64,000 nucleotides of DNA from Calditrichota bacterium (GCA_013112635.1 JABFGF010000002.1:868001-932000), one strand, 5' to 3'. Counted from the first letter of the stretch, positions 34,022 through 42,679 are shown. Numbers and translations are program-made. The notes: a model not told the origin generated them from the sequence alone.

Positions 34022-34507
34022 ATGAGCAGCGATTTTTACACAATATCTATTTTGCCATTTGCAGCAATTATTATAAAGATCTGCAGGGCGTATACTAATA
34101 ACCAGGAAGATTTTGAAGATTATTATCAAGAGGTCTGTCTTCAGATTTGGAGAAGCCGGGAAAATTTTCGAGGGCAGTCTGAGTGGTCTACCTGGATTTA
34201 TAGGCTTAGCTTAAATGTGTGTTTAACTTTGCTTAAGAAAAAGAAAAACAATAACAGGCATTTTGTTTCGGATGCAGTTCCTCCAGAATTGACAGAAGAT
34301 AGCCGGGCTTTCGCAGATGAATCTTTGAACCAACTTTATGCCGCCATCCGGCAATTATCGGAAGTTGACAGAGGTGTAATTTTGTTATATCTGGAAGAGA
34401 AATCTTATCAGGAAATAGCTGATATCATTGGTACAAACCCTAATAATATTGGAGTGCGAATTAAGCGAATCAAAGAACGTTTAAAAAAATTATTAGATAA
34501 AAAGTAG
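34022..34507 (+). CDS. ECF RNA polymerase sigma factor (flavobacterial-type)
   Basis: This 161-residue sigma factor has only regions 2 and 4. Region 2 has QEDFEDYYQEVCLQIWRSRENFRGQSEWSTWIYRLSLNVCLTLLKKKK. Region 4 has RQLSEVDRGVILLYLEEKSYQEIADIIGTNPNNIGVRIKRIKERLKK. From memory, this sequence style, including the opening PFAAIIIKICRAYTNNQEDFEDYYQEV, is typical of a group in Bacteroidota. It begins a three-gene operon with a membrane protein (26 bp later) and a 46-residue protein, with no zinc-type anti-sigma gene. The leader holds palindromes and terminator-like hairpins. Confidence 0.93.
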   Translation: MSSDFYTISILPFAAIIIKICRAYTNNQEDFEDYYQEVCLQIWRSRENFRGQSEWSTWIYRLSLNVCLTLLKKKKNNNRHFVSDAVPPELTEDSRAFADESLNQLYAAIRQLSEVDRGVILLYLEEKSYQEIADIIGTNPNNIGVRIKRIKERLKKLLDKK

Positions 34508-34533
34508 TATGATAATAAAAGGAAGGTAGTATA

Positions 34534-35172
34534 ATGGATAAAACAATCGAAACAATCTGGAAAGAAGGTTTTTTAAAAAACGACGCGTTGGTAGCTCCTA
34601 AACTAAATGATTTGTATAACCAAAAATCGCAGCTGATAATAGAAAAACTAAAGGGCATGTTTAAAGTAAATTTAAAAGCTATTGTAATTGGTGCAGCTGT
34701 TATATTTGTTGGTACAATTTTTTGGGGAATTCCCTACGTTGGGGCATTTATGTTTTTGGCATTGATCGGGCTGGTGGTTTATAGCAAAAAGGTTGGGGAT
34801 AAGATCGAAGAAATAGACAGCGGCTTAAGCAGCTATCAATACCTTATCGCGTTTAAAGCGTGGAGAAAAGAAGCAATGGCAGGTTATTTAAAGGTTTACC
34901 GTTTTTTCTACCCGGCAATTGTTATGGCAACGTTTACAGGATTGTGGTTAAAAGGAGGTGAACCCCTATCAACTTTAATTATTCGAGAATTTCCGGATGT
35001 TTTCTTGCTGTTTGGTATTCCGGTTTATTTGATAGTTGGTGCAGTTGTTTTAGCTGGATTATCATCGCTATTTGCAGGCCCGCTTTATAGATGGGATCTA
35101 AATATTATCTACGGCCGTGTCTTTAAAAAACTGGACGAAATAATAGCAGACATGGAAGAATTAAGAAAATAA
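34534..35172 (+). CDS. Membrane protein linked to the ECF sigma factor (212 aa)
   Basis: I have no named family. AAGGAAGG lies 10 bases before the ATG. A soluble helical N-terminus (about 1-45, WKEGFLKNDALVAPKLNDLYN) is followed by two close membrane segments (about 48-90), a cytoplasmic loop with an amphipathic helix (about 92-125), two further membrane segments (about 127-190) and a short helical tail. From its position directly after an ECF sigma gene, and the lack of any classical anti-sigma domain, it is a candidate membrane-bound anti-sigma factor, with residues 1-45 as the sigma-binding part. This is an inference from context. Confidence 0.75.
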   Translation: MDKTIETIWKEGFLKNDALVAPKLNDLYNQKSQLIIEKLKGMFKVNLKAIVIGAAVIFVGTIFWGIPYVGAFMFLALIGLVVYSKKVGDKIEEIDSGLSSYQYLIAFKAWRKEAMAGYLKVYRFFYPAIVMATFTGLWLKGGEPLSTLIIREFPDVFLLFGIPVYLIVGAVVLAGLSSLFAGPLYRWDLNIIYGRVFKKLDEIIADMEELRK

Positions 35173-35199
35173 TTTATTGTAAAATATAGGATATGAATT

Positions 35200-35340
35200 A
35201 TGGAAGCTTTTGGAATTATCGGCATGTCAATGGGAACAATGGGTTTTATTTTTGCAATAAATGCTATAACAAGAATTGGTAAACTGGAAAAGCAACTCAA
35301 AGAAACAGGAGTTTTGGATAAAGATTTCAAGTCGGAATAA
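35200..35340 (+). CDS. Very small membrane protein (46 aa), third gene of the ECF sigma operon
   Basis: The reading frame from ATG 35200 to TAA 35340 encodes a glycine- and methionine-rich hydrophobic segment (GIIGMSMGTMGFIFAINAI), then a charged coiled-coil-like helix (RIGKLEKQLKETGVLDKDFKSE). AGGAT is about 11 bases upstream. It follows the membrane protein by 27 bp, and its stop abuts the stop of the convergent CoA-binding gene. The compact design (one helix plus a cytoplasmic tail) and position suggest a helper of the membrane protein. I believe small proteins of this kind accompany the same sigma group in flavobacteria, but I could not check. Confidence 0.72.
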   Translation: MEAFGIIGMSMGTMGFIFAINAITRIGKLEKQLKETGVLDKDFKSE

Positions 35341-35805
35341 TTAGGCTAATTTTCCTGTCAAGTCCAAAATCCATTTCATGCATTTATGAGCAACGTCTGC
35401 TTTCAAAAACATCATTGGGCAGCCGGAAGAAATGCAATTGATATTATTTTCAATGCAGAAACTTTCGGCTTCCTTGTTGAAACTGCCTTGATCAAACGAG
35501 CGGTGCATCCACACATGTTGAATATTTAATTCTTTACACATTTTTACAACTTCCAAAGTAGCAGCTGGTGGTGTACAAATTATTACACCTTCTATTTTCT
35601 CCGGAACATCTTTTAAAGAAGCAAAACAATTAATATCTTTAACGGATTCATTTTTAGGGTTTACTGCAAAAACGGTGTATTCATTTTTTATGAGTTTGTC
35701 ATAAATAAAATTACCCGGCTGGTTTCCTTCACTTGAATAGCCCACAACAGCGATATGCCTTAGTCCAAGAAAATCATCTATTTTCTTTCTGTAAGATTCA
35801 TTCAT
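35341..35805 (-). CDS. CoA-binding domain protein (YccU-like)
   Basis: This 154-residue Rossmann-fold protein is of the CoA_binding_2 family. The N-terminal nucleotide-binding strand-loop (RHIAVVGYSSEGNQPGNFIYDKL), a VNPK motif, then VIICTPPAATLEVVKMCKELNIQHVWMHRSFDQGSF and a final SSGCPMMFL follow the family pattern closely. It is the stand-alone form of the domain found in succinyl-CoA and acetyl-CoA synthetases. The role of the stand-alone proteins is unclear. It is convergent with the small ECF-operon gene without a gap. Confidence 0.92.
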   Translation of the reverse strand: MNESYRKKIDDFLGLRHIAVVGYSSEGNQPGNFIYDKLIKNEYTVFAVNPKNESVKDINCFASLKDVPEKIEGVIICTPPAATLEVVKMCKELNIQHVWMHRSFDQGSFNKEAESFCIENNINCISSGCPMMFLKADVAHKCMKWILDLTGKLA

Positions 35806-36088
35806 TTGTTCACCTTTTCTTAGCTTTTAAACGGAAAAAGTTACACAATAAAACCAGCAAGATAAAGTGAAATAACTTTTGGTTGAATGCTACGTAAAAT
35901 GCTGAGAAAATTATTTTGATGACTCAATAAACTGAAAACATCGTTTACATTTTTCTGTAAACACGAATAGCATTTTTTGCAGATATGGGGCATGAGACAC
36001 TAATTTACACATTTAAACTCTGGCATACTTTTTGTCCCGTTGAACCAATCAGATAATTTATTTACATAACTAATATGGGGAGTATTTG

Positions 36089-36949
36089 ATGAAGGCAATA
36101 ACATTTCTTCTAATAACTTTAGCAGTATCACCAATTTGGGCAAATAATATTCAGCAGGGTAAAGACCATTATGCAGCCGGAGAATTTGATAAAGCCAAAG
36201 AAATTTTCGAAACAATTTTGGATGAAAACGATGAAAATGCAGAAGTTCATCACTGGCTCGGGCGAACATTTTTCAGGCTAGGAGATATTGATGAAGCCGT
36301 AGATCATTGTGAGGAATCTGTTGAGTTGGATGATAAGAATGCAGAATATCATTTTTGGTATGGCCAGGTTCTTGGTAGAGAAGTCCAGGAGGCCAGTGTT
36401 TTCCGGCAACCATTTTTAGCCCCAAAAGTTTTGGAAGAATTTGAGCGGACAATTGAGCTTGATCCAAAGCATGTTGGCGGAAGAGTCGGGGCTGCTCAAT
36501 ACTATCTAATGGCGCCAGGAATAATGGGTGGCGATAATGAGAAAGCAGAAGAATATGCAAAAGTTTTGATCGATATGGAAGTAAGCCGAGGGTATTTATT
36601 ATTAGCACAAGTTTATGAAGCGGAGGACAAAATTGATAAGGCAGAAGAGGTTTTTGCCCAGTATGACGCTGCATTTAATGACAGTACCGACAATCCCAAT
36701 TTTTATAATAGTTATGGTTACTTTTTAATAAATCAAAAAAAATATGATCTGGCAATTGAAAAGTTTAATCGGCAGGTTGAGTTGAATCCCAAAAGTGCAA
36801 ATTCTTATGATAGTCTTGGCGATGGCTATCGTGCTGCCGGCAGACTGGAAGAAGCTTTGGCTTCATATAAAAAGGCGGTAAAGATTAATCCAAACTTTGA
36901 GGCATCAAAAAATAATATTGAAGAATTAGAAAAAGAGTTGAAAAAGTAG
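36089..36949 (+). CDS. Secreted TPR-repeat protein
   Basis: This protein has about 286 residues from ATG 36089, which GGGAG precedes at 7 bases; a TTG three bases earlier is in frame but unlikely. A signal peptide (1-18, ending SPIWA) sends it to the periplasm. The rest is helical TPR repeats at about 19-120 and 170-285, for instance SANSYDSLGDGYRAAGRLEEALASYKKAVKINPNFE. A middle stretch, GRVGAAQYYLMAPGIMGGDNEKAEEYA, breaks the pattern. TPR arrays bind proteins; the partner is unknown. Confidence 0.88.
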   Translation: MKAITFLLITLAVSPIWANNIQQGKDHYAAGEFDKAKEIFETILDENDENAEVHHWLGRTFFRLGDIDEAVDHCEESVELDDKNAEYHFWYGQVLGREVQEASVFRQPFLAPKVLEEFERTIELDPKHVGGRVGAAQYYLMAPGIMGGDNEKAEEYAKVLIDMEVSRGYLLLAQVYEAEDKIDKAEEVFAQYDAAFNDSTDNPNFYNSYGYFLINQKKYDLAIEKFNRQVELNPKSANSYDSLGDGYRAAGRLEEALASYKKAVKINPNFEASKNNIEELEKELKK

Positions 36950-36956
36950 AATTAAA

Positions 36957-36987
36957 TGTAAGGACAGGAAATTGTCCTGTCCCTACA
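36957..36987. repeat. GGACAGG intergenic palindrome, copy 2
   Basis: Arms GGACAGGA (36962-36969) and TCCTGTCC (36975-36982) surround AATTG, with outer TGTA/TACA pairing extending the stem over one mismatch. It lies between the convergent TPR and PD40 genes. The core matches the hairpin at 31778-31796, so this is a second copy of a dispersed palindrome. A run of A follows on the plus strand. Confidence 0.6.
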
Positions 36988-36993
36988 AAAAAA

Positions 36994-38064
36994 TTAATTT
37001 ACCCAATCGGCAATAAATACATTTGTATCGCGTGGGTTTTTATTAAAACGATTTGAAGCAAAAACCAATTTTGTACCTGCTTTATTAAACATTGGGAAAC
37101 CATCAAACTGATCAAAGTGAGTAACCTGTTCTAAACCGGTTCCATCTTCATTTACCAGCCATAAATTAAAATCAGGTCTTCGTGGATTTGTACTTCCCAT
37201 GCTTGAGCAAAAGATTATCCGGTTGTTATCAGGATGAAAGAAGGGGGCAAAGTTTGCAAATGTATTATCTGTAATTTGGCGTTTGTTACTGCCATCCACA
37301 TCCATCACCCAAATCTGAAAAGCATTTGGCTCAATCAACTCTTCGGCTAATAAATCTTTATAGCGCTTTATCTCTTCTTCTGTTTTTGGATGATAAGAGC
37401 GATACACAATTTTTGAACCATCCCATGAGAAAAATGGGCCTCCGTCATAGCCAAGCGCATCGGTTAATCTATTCACATCGCTGCCATCAATATTACAGGT
37501 ATAAATATCCAAATCACCATCCCGCATAGATGTAAAAACAATTTTATCACCTTTTGGTGAAACGGTTGCTTCAGCATCGTAACCTTCGGCTGGTAAAAAA
37601 ACTTCAGGATTACTACCATCCGCATTAGCTGTATACATTTCAAATTCTTTATAAACTTTCCACACATAACCTTTGGAATGATCCGGAGGAGTTGGGCAAT
37701 TTTGATCTGCAACATGCGTGGAAGCATAAATGATTTTTTTGTCACCTGGTAAGAAAAAAGAACAGGTTGTACGACCCATTCCGGTACTTACAAGTTTTTT
37801 GTTTTTTCCATCAAGGTCCATTGTAAAAATCTGGTCACATTTATATTCACCATGTGTGGATTGAAAAATCAGTTGATCTTCTGCAAAGGCAAAATAAGCT
37901 TCTGCGTTTTCACCATCATCGGTAAGCATTTTTATGTTTTTCAGATGTTTCTCATTAGCAAATTTCATTGTATCTGCAGATTCAGATTCAGATTGGGATT
38001 GCTCTTGCTTCTTACACGAGATTAGTAAAAGTGAAAAAGAAATAAGTAATATTAAAAGCTTCAT
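36994..38064 (-). CDS. PD40 (TolB-like) beta-propeller lipoprotein
   Basis: This protein has about 356 residues from ATG 38064, with GGAG upstream; an in-frame ATG at 38094 would disturb the signal. The N-terminus is a lipoprotein signal with the lipobox LISC (Cys17). The rest consists of about six WD40-like PD40 blades, each of the form DG...LVFxSxRDGDxDIYxxxxDGSxxxRLT, as in SPKGDKIVFTSMRDGDLDIYTCNIDGSDVNRLTDALG. Such propellers bind proteins or glycans in the periplasm. It is not TolB itself, because the N-terminal TolB domain is missing and no pal gene is near. Confidence 0.87.
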   Translation of the reverse strand: MKLLILLISFSLLLISCKKQEQSQSESESADTMKFANEKHLKNIKMLTDDGENAEAYFAFAEDQLIFQSTHGEYKCDQIFTMDLDGKNKKLVSTGMGRTTCSFFLPGDKKIIYASTHVADQNCPTPPDHSKGYVWKVYKEFEMYTANADGSNPEVFLPAEGYDAEATVSPKGDKIVFTSMRDGDLDIYTCNIDGSDVNRLTDALGYDGGPFFSWDGSKIVYRSYHPKTEEEIKRYKDLLAEELIEPNAFQIWVMDVDGSNKRQITDNTFANFAPFFHPDNNRIIFCSSMGSTNPRRPDFNLWLVNEDGTGLEQVTHFDQFDGFPMFNKAGTKLVFASNRFNKNPRDTNVFIADWVN

Positions 38065-38099
38065 TTTTTCTCCAAAATTGATTGTGTTTAACACCGGAT

Positions 38100-38173
38100 G
38101 TCATTCAGAGCTAAAAGTAGTGGAGAGAAGAATCCTTGGCACAGATGGATGCTTCGCTATTGCTCTGCATGAT
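38100..38173. repeat. Nested imperfect inverted repeat, dispersed-repeat type
   Basis: The outer arms GTCATTCAGAGC and GCTCTGCATGAT pair at 10 of 12 positions. An inner pair (GAGAAGAATCC with GGATGCTTCGC) matches at 9 of 11. The text resembles the TGTCATTCTGAGC...GAAGAATCC repeats found scattered in many FCB-group genomes. It fills most of the gap between lpdA and the PD40 lipoprotein gene. Confidence 0.6.
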
Positions 38174-38178
38174 ACTTT

Positions 38179-39567
38179 CTAAATATGAATTGCCTCATCA
38201 TCAGCATCTGCAGCAGCTTCCATAATCATTTCAGAAAGTGTTGGATGCGCATGCATTGTTTTTGCCAACTCAACCGGCGTTGATTCAAGTGACTTTGCCA
38301 TTGCAATTTCACCAATTAACTCCGTGGCCTCATTACCTACAATATGGGCCCCTAAAAGCTCACCATATTTCTTATCAAAAATAAGTTTAACCATTCCATC
38401 CCTTGCACCAATTGCGCGGGCCTTACCAGATGCGGAGTATGGAAATTTTCCAATCTTTAATTCATAACCGGCTTCTTTGGCTTTTGCTTCAGTCATACCA
38501 ATGCTGGCAACCTGTGGCTGACAATAAGTACATCCGGGGATGCTGTTATAATCAACCGCATGTGTTTCAACACCGGCAAATTTTTCAACGCAAACCAAGC
38601 CTTCGTGGGAGGCTACATGTGCCAAAAGTGGTGGGCCAACAATATCTCCAATGGCGTATACACCTTTTACATTTGTTTCGTACCATTCATTTACATTTAT
38701 AAAACCGCGCTCATTTTTAACACCAATACCTTCAAGGTTCAGGTTTTCAACATTGCCTTGAATACCAATGGCCATCAAAGCTTTATCAGCTTTTAAAACT
38801 TCACTTTTTCCTTTGGCAGAAACAGTAACTTCTACCCCCGTTTTTGTCTTTTTTAGTGATTCGACTTTGGTGCCGGTATGTAGTTTAATTTTTGATTTTT
38901 TAAAATTGCGTTCAACAACTTTGGAAATTTCACTGTCTTCAATCGGCAGTACATTATCCAGCATTTCAACTATTGTTACATCTGTTCCGATAGAATTATA
39001 GAAATATGCGAACTCAGCTCCAATTGCCCCGGCTCCCATAACGATCAGGGATTTGGGCTGTTTCTCCAGCACCATTGCTTCTTTGGATGTTATAACTTTG
39101 TCTCCATCAATATCAATCCCGGGGATCGTACGAGGCCGGCCACCCGTAGCAATGATTATATGCTTGGCGGACAATTCACTTTTTTTGCCATCTTTTTCAA
39201 TTTCTAAAGTGTTTGCCGATTTAAAAGATCCGTTTCCATAAACAACATCAATGCCGTTTTTTTTCATCAAAAATTCGATGCCTTTGGAATTGGTTTCAGC
39301 AACAACACGGCTTCGTTTAATAACAGCCGGAAAATCTACTTCAGCTTTTTCAATTTTTAATCCAAACGATTTTGCATGCTTTACTTCTTCAAAAATTTCT
39401 GCGCTTTTTAATAATGCTTTTGTTGGGATGCATCCCCAGTTAAGGCAGATGCCGCCAAGTTTATCTCTTTCTACCAATGCCGTTTTCATTTTTAATTGGG
39501 CTGCCCGAATGGCCGCAACATAGCCGCCGGGACCAGACCCGAGAACGATTACATCGTATTGTGACAT
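38179..39567 (-). CDS. lpdA: Dihydrolipoyl dehydrogenase
   Basis: This E3 flavoenzyme reoxidises dihydrolipoamide in 2-oxoacid dehydrogenase complexes and the glycine cleavage system. The 462 residues are full length. The N-terminal FAD motif is VIVLGSGPGGYVAAIRAAQL. The redox-active disulfide is in GGICLNWGCIPTKALL. The NAD motif is MGAGAIGAEFAYFYNSIG, and the C-terminal active-site His-Glu lies in MHAHPTLSEMIMEAA. CAGGAG precedes the ATG. No E1 or E2 gene is adjacent, so this is probably the E3 shared by several complexes. It is divergent from the saccharopine dehydrogenase gene. Confidence 0.96.
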   Translation of the reverse strand: MSQYDVIVLGSGPGGYVAAIRAAQLKMKTALVERDKLGGICLNWGCIPTKALLKSAEIFEEVKHAKSFGLKIEKAEVDFPAVIKRSRVVAETNSKGIEFLMKKNGIDVVYGNGSFKSANTLEIEKDGKKSELSAKHIIIATGGRPRTIPGIDIDGDKVITSKEAMVLEKQPKSLIVMGAGAIGAEFAYFYNSIGTDVTIVEMLDNVLPIEDSEISKVVERNFKKSKIKLHTGTKVESLKKTKTGVEVTVSAKGKSEVLKADKALMAIGIQGNVENLNLEGIGVKNERGFINVNEWYETNVKGVYAIGDIVGPPLLAHVASHEGLVCVEKFAGVETHAVDYNSIPGCTYCQPQVASIGMTEAKAKEAGYELKIGKFPYSASGKARAIGARDGMVKLIFDKKYGELLGAHIVGNEATELIGEIAMAKSLESTPVELAKTMHAHPTLSEMIMEAAADADDEAIHI

Positions 39568-39824
39568 GTCGTCTCCTGAATATTATTTTTATATACTTTA
39601 AATTGAGCAGAGAACTTAGCTGTAGTGCATAATAAAGTCAAGAATAGAGAAGGCAATTTGAGTCCTGTTTATTCCTTGTTTTTAGACCATAAATATTGGC
39701 CCTTTTAATGAATAAAAAAATTATGACGAAAATTTGAAAAATGTGATAGTTTCTAATTGCCTTTCAATTTTAAATGTGTAAATTCTGCCTTTTAGCAAAA
39801 TGTTGAAATACGAAGGAAGTTAAA

Positions 39825-41174
39825 ATGAAAAATGTATTGGTTTTAGGTGCCGGAAAAAGTTCTCCTTATTTGATTCATTATCTATTGGAAAATGCTGAAA
39901 AATACAATTGGTTTGTAACCGTTGGTGATCTTGATATTAAAGCGGCCCGCTCAATGACAAATGGGCATCCTCGCGGCTCGGCAATCAAGTTTGATGTAAA
40001 CGATCAGGAAATGCGTACTTCGCAAATCTCTAAAAGTGATATAGTTTTGAATATGTTGGCACCAATGTTTCAACACCAGATTGCCCTGGCTTGTGTGAGA
40101 CATGGCAAACATATGATTTCAGTTTCATACGAAGATGAGCGTATCCGTGATATTCAGAAAGATGCAATCCGTAAAGGGATTTTAATTTTAACAGAAATGG
40201 GATTGGATCCCGGAATCGACCATATGGCTGCGGCTGCAATGATTGAGGATATCCGTAAAAAAGGCGGCATTGTAACCAGTTTTGAATCTTATGGTGGTGG
40301 CCTGCCGGCTTTGGATTCTTTAATCAATCCATTAAAATATGTAATTAGCTGGAATCCCAGAAATGTTGTTATGGCCGGTAAAACAGGAGCGCAATATTAC
40401 AGGGATAAAAAGATCAAGATTATTCCACATCATTATGTCTTTTTACATTCCTGGCCAATGGAAATTGATGGCTTGGGAATGATGGAAGCTTATCCCAATC
40501 GTGATTCACTAAATTACAAAAGCCTTTATGGTTTTGAAAAAGCTGATACAGTTATTCGTGGTACTTTGCGCTATCCCGGATGGAGCGAAACATGGTTTCA
40601 GATTGTACGTCTTGGCTTGCCAAACGAAGAACAGCGAATCCCCGGTTTAAAAAATAAAACCTGGGCAGAATTGACCGAAATGTTTTTGCCTCATAATGCC
40701 GTTGGCCCCGATGTTTCTCAGCGGGTCGCCAACTTTTTAAATATCAGTCCAACCGGGCAAATTATGCAAAACCTAAAATGGCTTGGCCTTTTCTCGGATG
40801 AAAAAATAGGTGTTAAAGTTACAACTTCTGCGCAAGCCATGACCTACCTGATTGGCAAAAAATTAGAGCTAACTGATGATGCCCGTGACATGGTGGTTAT
40901 TATGCACCGTATGAATGTTAAATATCCAAAATCTGATAAGCGGGAAGAAGAGTATGTTGCAACTATGATTTATAATGGCGAGCGAGGCGGATTTACGGCC
41001 ATGGCCAAATCAGTAGGTTTGCCAGCCGGTATAGTTGCCAAATTGTTGTTGACCGATAAACTACCTTTAACCGGCTGCCATATCCCGATGCATCCGGCAA
41101 TTTACCAGCCCGTATTAAAAGAATTGGCCGAATATGGCCTGGAGTTTACCGAGAAGGTTGTGCAGAAAAAATAG
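39825..41174 (+). CDS. Saccharopine dehydrogenase family (glutamate-forming type, LYS9/SDH-like)
   Basis: This 449-residue Rossmann enzyme corresponds to the SDH half of eukaryotic lysine catabolism. It would oxidise saccharopine to glutamate and alpha-aminoadipate semialdehyde. The start VLVLGAGKSSPYLIHYLLE is the NAD-binding motif. DIVLNMLAPMFQHQIALACVRHGKHMISVSYE and EMGLDPGIDHMAAAAMI are typical of the SDH domain, as is ESYGGGLPAL. GAAGGAAG lies before the ATG. The partner activity is encoded by the convergent gene 109 bp downstream. The two are fused in animals and plants (AASS, LKR/SDH) but separate here. Confidence 0.92.
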   Translation: MKNVLVLGAGKSSPYLIHYLLENAEKYNWFVTVGDLDIKAARSMTNGHPRGSAIKFDVNDQEMRTSQISKSDIVLNMLAPMFQHQIALACVRHGKHMISVSYEDERIRDIQKDAIRKGILILTEMGLDPGIDHMAAAAMIEDIRKKGGIVTSFESYGGGLPALDSLINPLKYVISWNPRNVVMAGKTGAQYYRDKKIKIIPHHYVFLHSWPMEIDGLGMMEAYPNRDSLNYKSLYGFEKADTVIRGTLRYPGWSETWFQIVRLGLPNEEQRIPGLKNKTWAELTEMFLPHNAVGPDVSQRVANFLNISPTGQIMQNLKWLGLFSDEKIGVKVTTSAQAMTYLIGKKLELTDDARDMVVIMHRMNVKYPKSDKREEEYVATMIYNGERGGFTAMAKSVGLPAGIVAKLLLTDKLPLTGCHIPMHPAIYQPVLKELAEYGLEFTEKVVQKK

Positions 41175-41201
41175 TAAGACTTTATTTTCCCACATAAAAT
41201 G

Positions 41202-41240
41202 AACCTGGCAAAATGGGTTTTGAAAAAGTTTTGCCAGGTT
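41202..41240. terminator. Long-stem hairpin between convergent saccharopine-pathway genes
   Basis: A 12-bp perfect stem, AACCTGGCAAAA with TTTTGCCAGGTT, with a 15-base loop, follows the SDH-type gene (+) and the end of the LKR-type gene (-). A short TT run follows, so as an intrinsic terminator it is strong in stem and weak in T-tract. The symmetry would serve both strands. Confidence 0.75.
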
Positions 41241-41282
41241 TTCCACTTTATAACCAAATTCAGGTTTTTTGTCAGAACTTTA

Positions 41283-42593
41283 TTACAAATACTTCTTCAA
41301 ATATTCATAATCAGGAGTGAGGTTTCCTTGATGAGCTATCATGGCCCGTTTAAATGGAGCAGGCATTTCCAACTTTTCAAAAGGAACTGTAAAATCAACT
41401 TTTGCCAAATCAGCTACAAAAGGAAATAACAAATCCCCAAAAAATTTAGTTGCCTCGCGGGGCAATTCACTGGGTAGTTTATCCACGGCCAAAATAACGG
41501 GACCGTTGCCCTCAATACCATCTTTAATAGTTTGCTTAAAAGCATCAAAAACATAGGTTGGGTTATCGGAAGCGGTTGATTTTTGATTGCACTCAATGGA
41601 ACCTTCTACATCGCAGGTTATATCGGCTATAATACGCAGGTTTGGCTGGCTCTCTTTTCCATACAAACTTTTAATATTCTGCTTGGTAACAAGTTTTGGG
41701 AACATGGTATCCCAGAAAATACAGTTTATCAAAACGGTGATGTCAGGAATATATTGAGCAAAGTCTGCTTCATATTTTTCAGGGTGAGTAAAATAATCCT
41801 GCCAATCAAAGTTATCTGCCGGATTGATAGGTTTAACAAAATTGTCACAATCGATTACAACCTTATATAATGTGTTTAAATCAAAGCTATTATCTTGTTG
41901 CATTTTGCGAAACTCTGCCGGGCTGACTGCTTTGACCGGTAATAAATCTACAATTTCCTGCGCGCCTTTCGAAACGGTTCCCGCACCGGTTACAGCTATA
42001 ACCCACGGCTTGCCAGTTTGTGGCAGCCCATTGGTTTGAATCTTGTTGTTGATATTTTTTAATACAGCTTTGGCATCATCCAATGATTTATAACTATTTG
42101 CCTGCTGCATCATTTCAAATGGATTTTCAATACCTTCAACTTTTAATCTTTGCCCCAGAAGCCAGATTGAGTTAATGGCTCCCGCCAGTCCCGCATATGG
42201 CCCAAAAAATATAAGACGCTTACCGGACTCATCCGTAACTTTTTCATAATCAATCAGGGTTACATTTTTATCCAAAACAGCTTGCAGCAAAGGCATATTG
42301 TAAGATTGTCCTTTAATTGTGTGCGAGAAAAATACTGCGGCCTGGTTTTCCGGTAAATCTTCAATGGGGATTTCCTTTACGCCAAAAATAATATTAGCAC
42401 CTGTTAAATCCTCTGAGATTTGCCCTCCATTATCGATATAGTTTTGATGCGTAAAATGGCGGTTTTCCCAGGGCTCAAGGAGCATTTTTATTTTGTTGTT
42501 CTTAACAAGCTCATTTATATGGTTTGGTGAAAGGGGTGATCTTTTTTCAGTTGGTTCAATATTTTCTTTTCTGATTGCGATAGTATTTAACAT
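41283..42593 (-). CDS. Lysine-2-oxoglutarate reductase-like protein (LKR half, AlaDH/PNT N-terminal fold)
   Basis: This 436-residue protein resembles the LKR half of LKR/SDH. It would condense lysine and 2-oxoglutarate to saccharopine using NAD(P)H. The N-terminal AlaDh_PNT domain has IAIRKENIEPTEKRSPLSPNHINELV. A FFSHTIKGQSYNMPLLQAVLDK passage and FFGPYAGLAGAINSIWLLGQRL follow, both typical of this group. The dinucleotide fold is in WVIAVTGAGTVSKGAQEIVDLLP. CGGAG precedes the ATG. Together with the convergent gene it provides both steps of the saccharopine route. A biosynthetic direction is less likely, as no other alpha-aminoadipate genes are near. Confidence 0.88.
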   Translation of the reverse strand: MLNTIAIRKENIEPTEKRSPLSPNHINELVKNNKIKMLLEPWENRHFTHQNYIDNGGQISEDLTGANIIFGVKEIPIEDLPENQAAVFFSHTIKGQSYNMPLLQAVLDKNVTLIDYEKVTDESGKRLIFFGPYAGLAGAINSIWLLGQRLKVEGIENPFEMMQQANSYKSLDDAKAVLKNINNKIQTNGLPQTGKPWVIAVTGAGTVSKGAQEIVDLLPVKAVSPAEFRKMQQDNSFDLNTLYKVVIDCDNFVKPINPADNFDWQDYFTHPEKYEADFAQYIPDITVLINCIFWDTMFPKLVTKQNIKSLYGKESQPNLRIIADITCDVEGSIECNQKSTASDNPTYVFDAFKQTIKDGIEGNGPVILAVDKLPSELPREATKFFGDLLFPFVADLAKVDFTVPFEKLEMPAPFKRAMIAHQGNLTPDYEYLKKYL

Positions 42594-42679
42594 TGTTACT
42601 CCGGTTTTAAAATAGACGTTAAATTTAGTATGTTAAAATTTGTTTATCAATAGGTGAATTTGCTACCTTTGGATTTATT

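Noticed and set aside
38176-39570. Several opposite-strand reading frames inside lpdA
   Set aside because: They are shadows of a well-conserved enzyme gene.
39649-39770. AAGGCAATT and AATTGCCTT as an inverted pair in the lpdA/SDH gap
   Set aside because: The arms are only 9 bp, lie about 100 bp apart and are AT-rich, so chance is a sufficient explanation.
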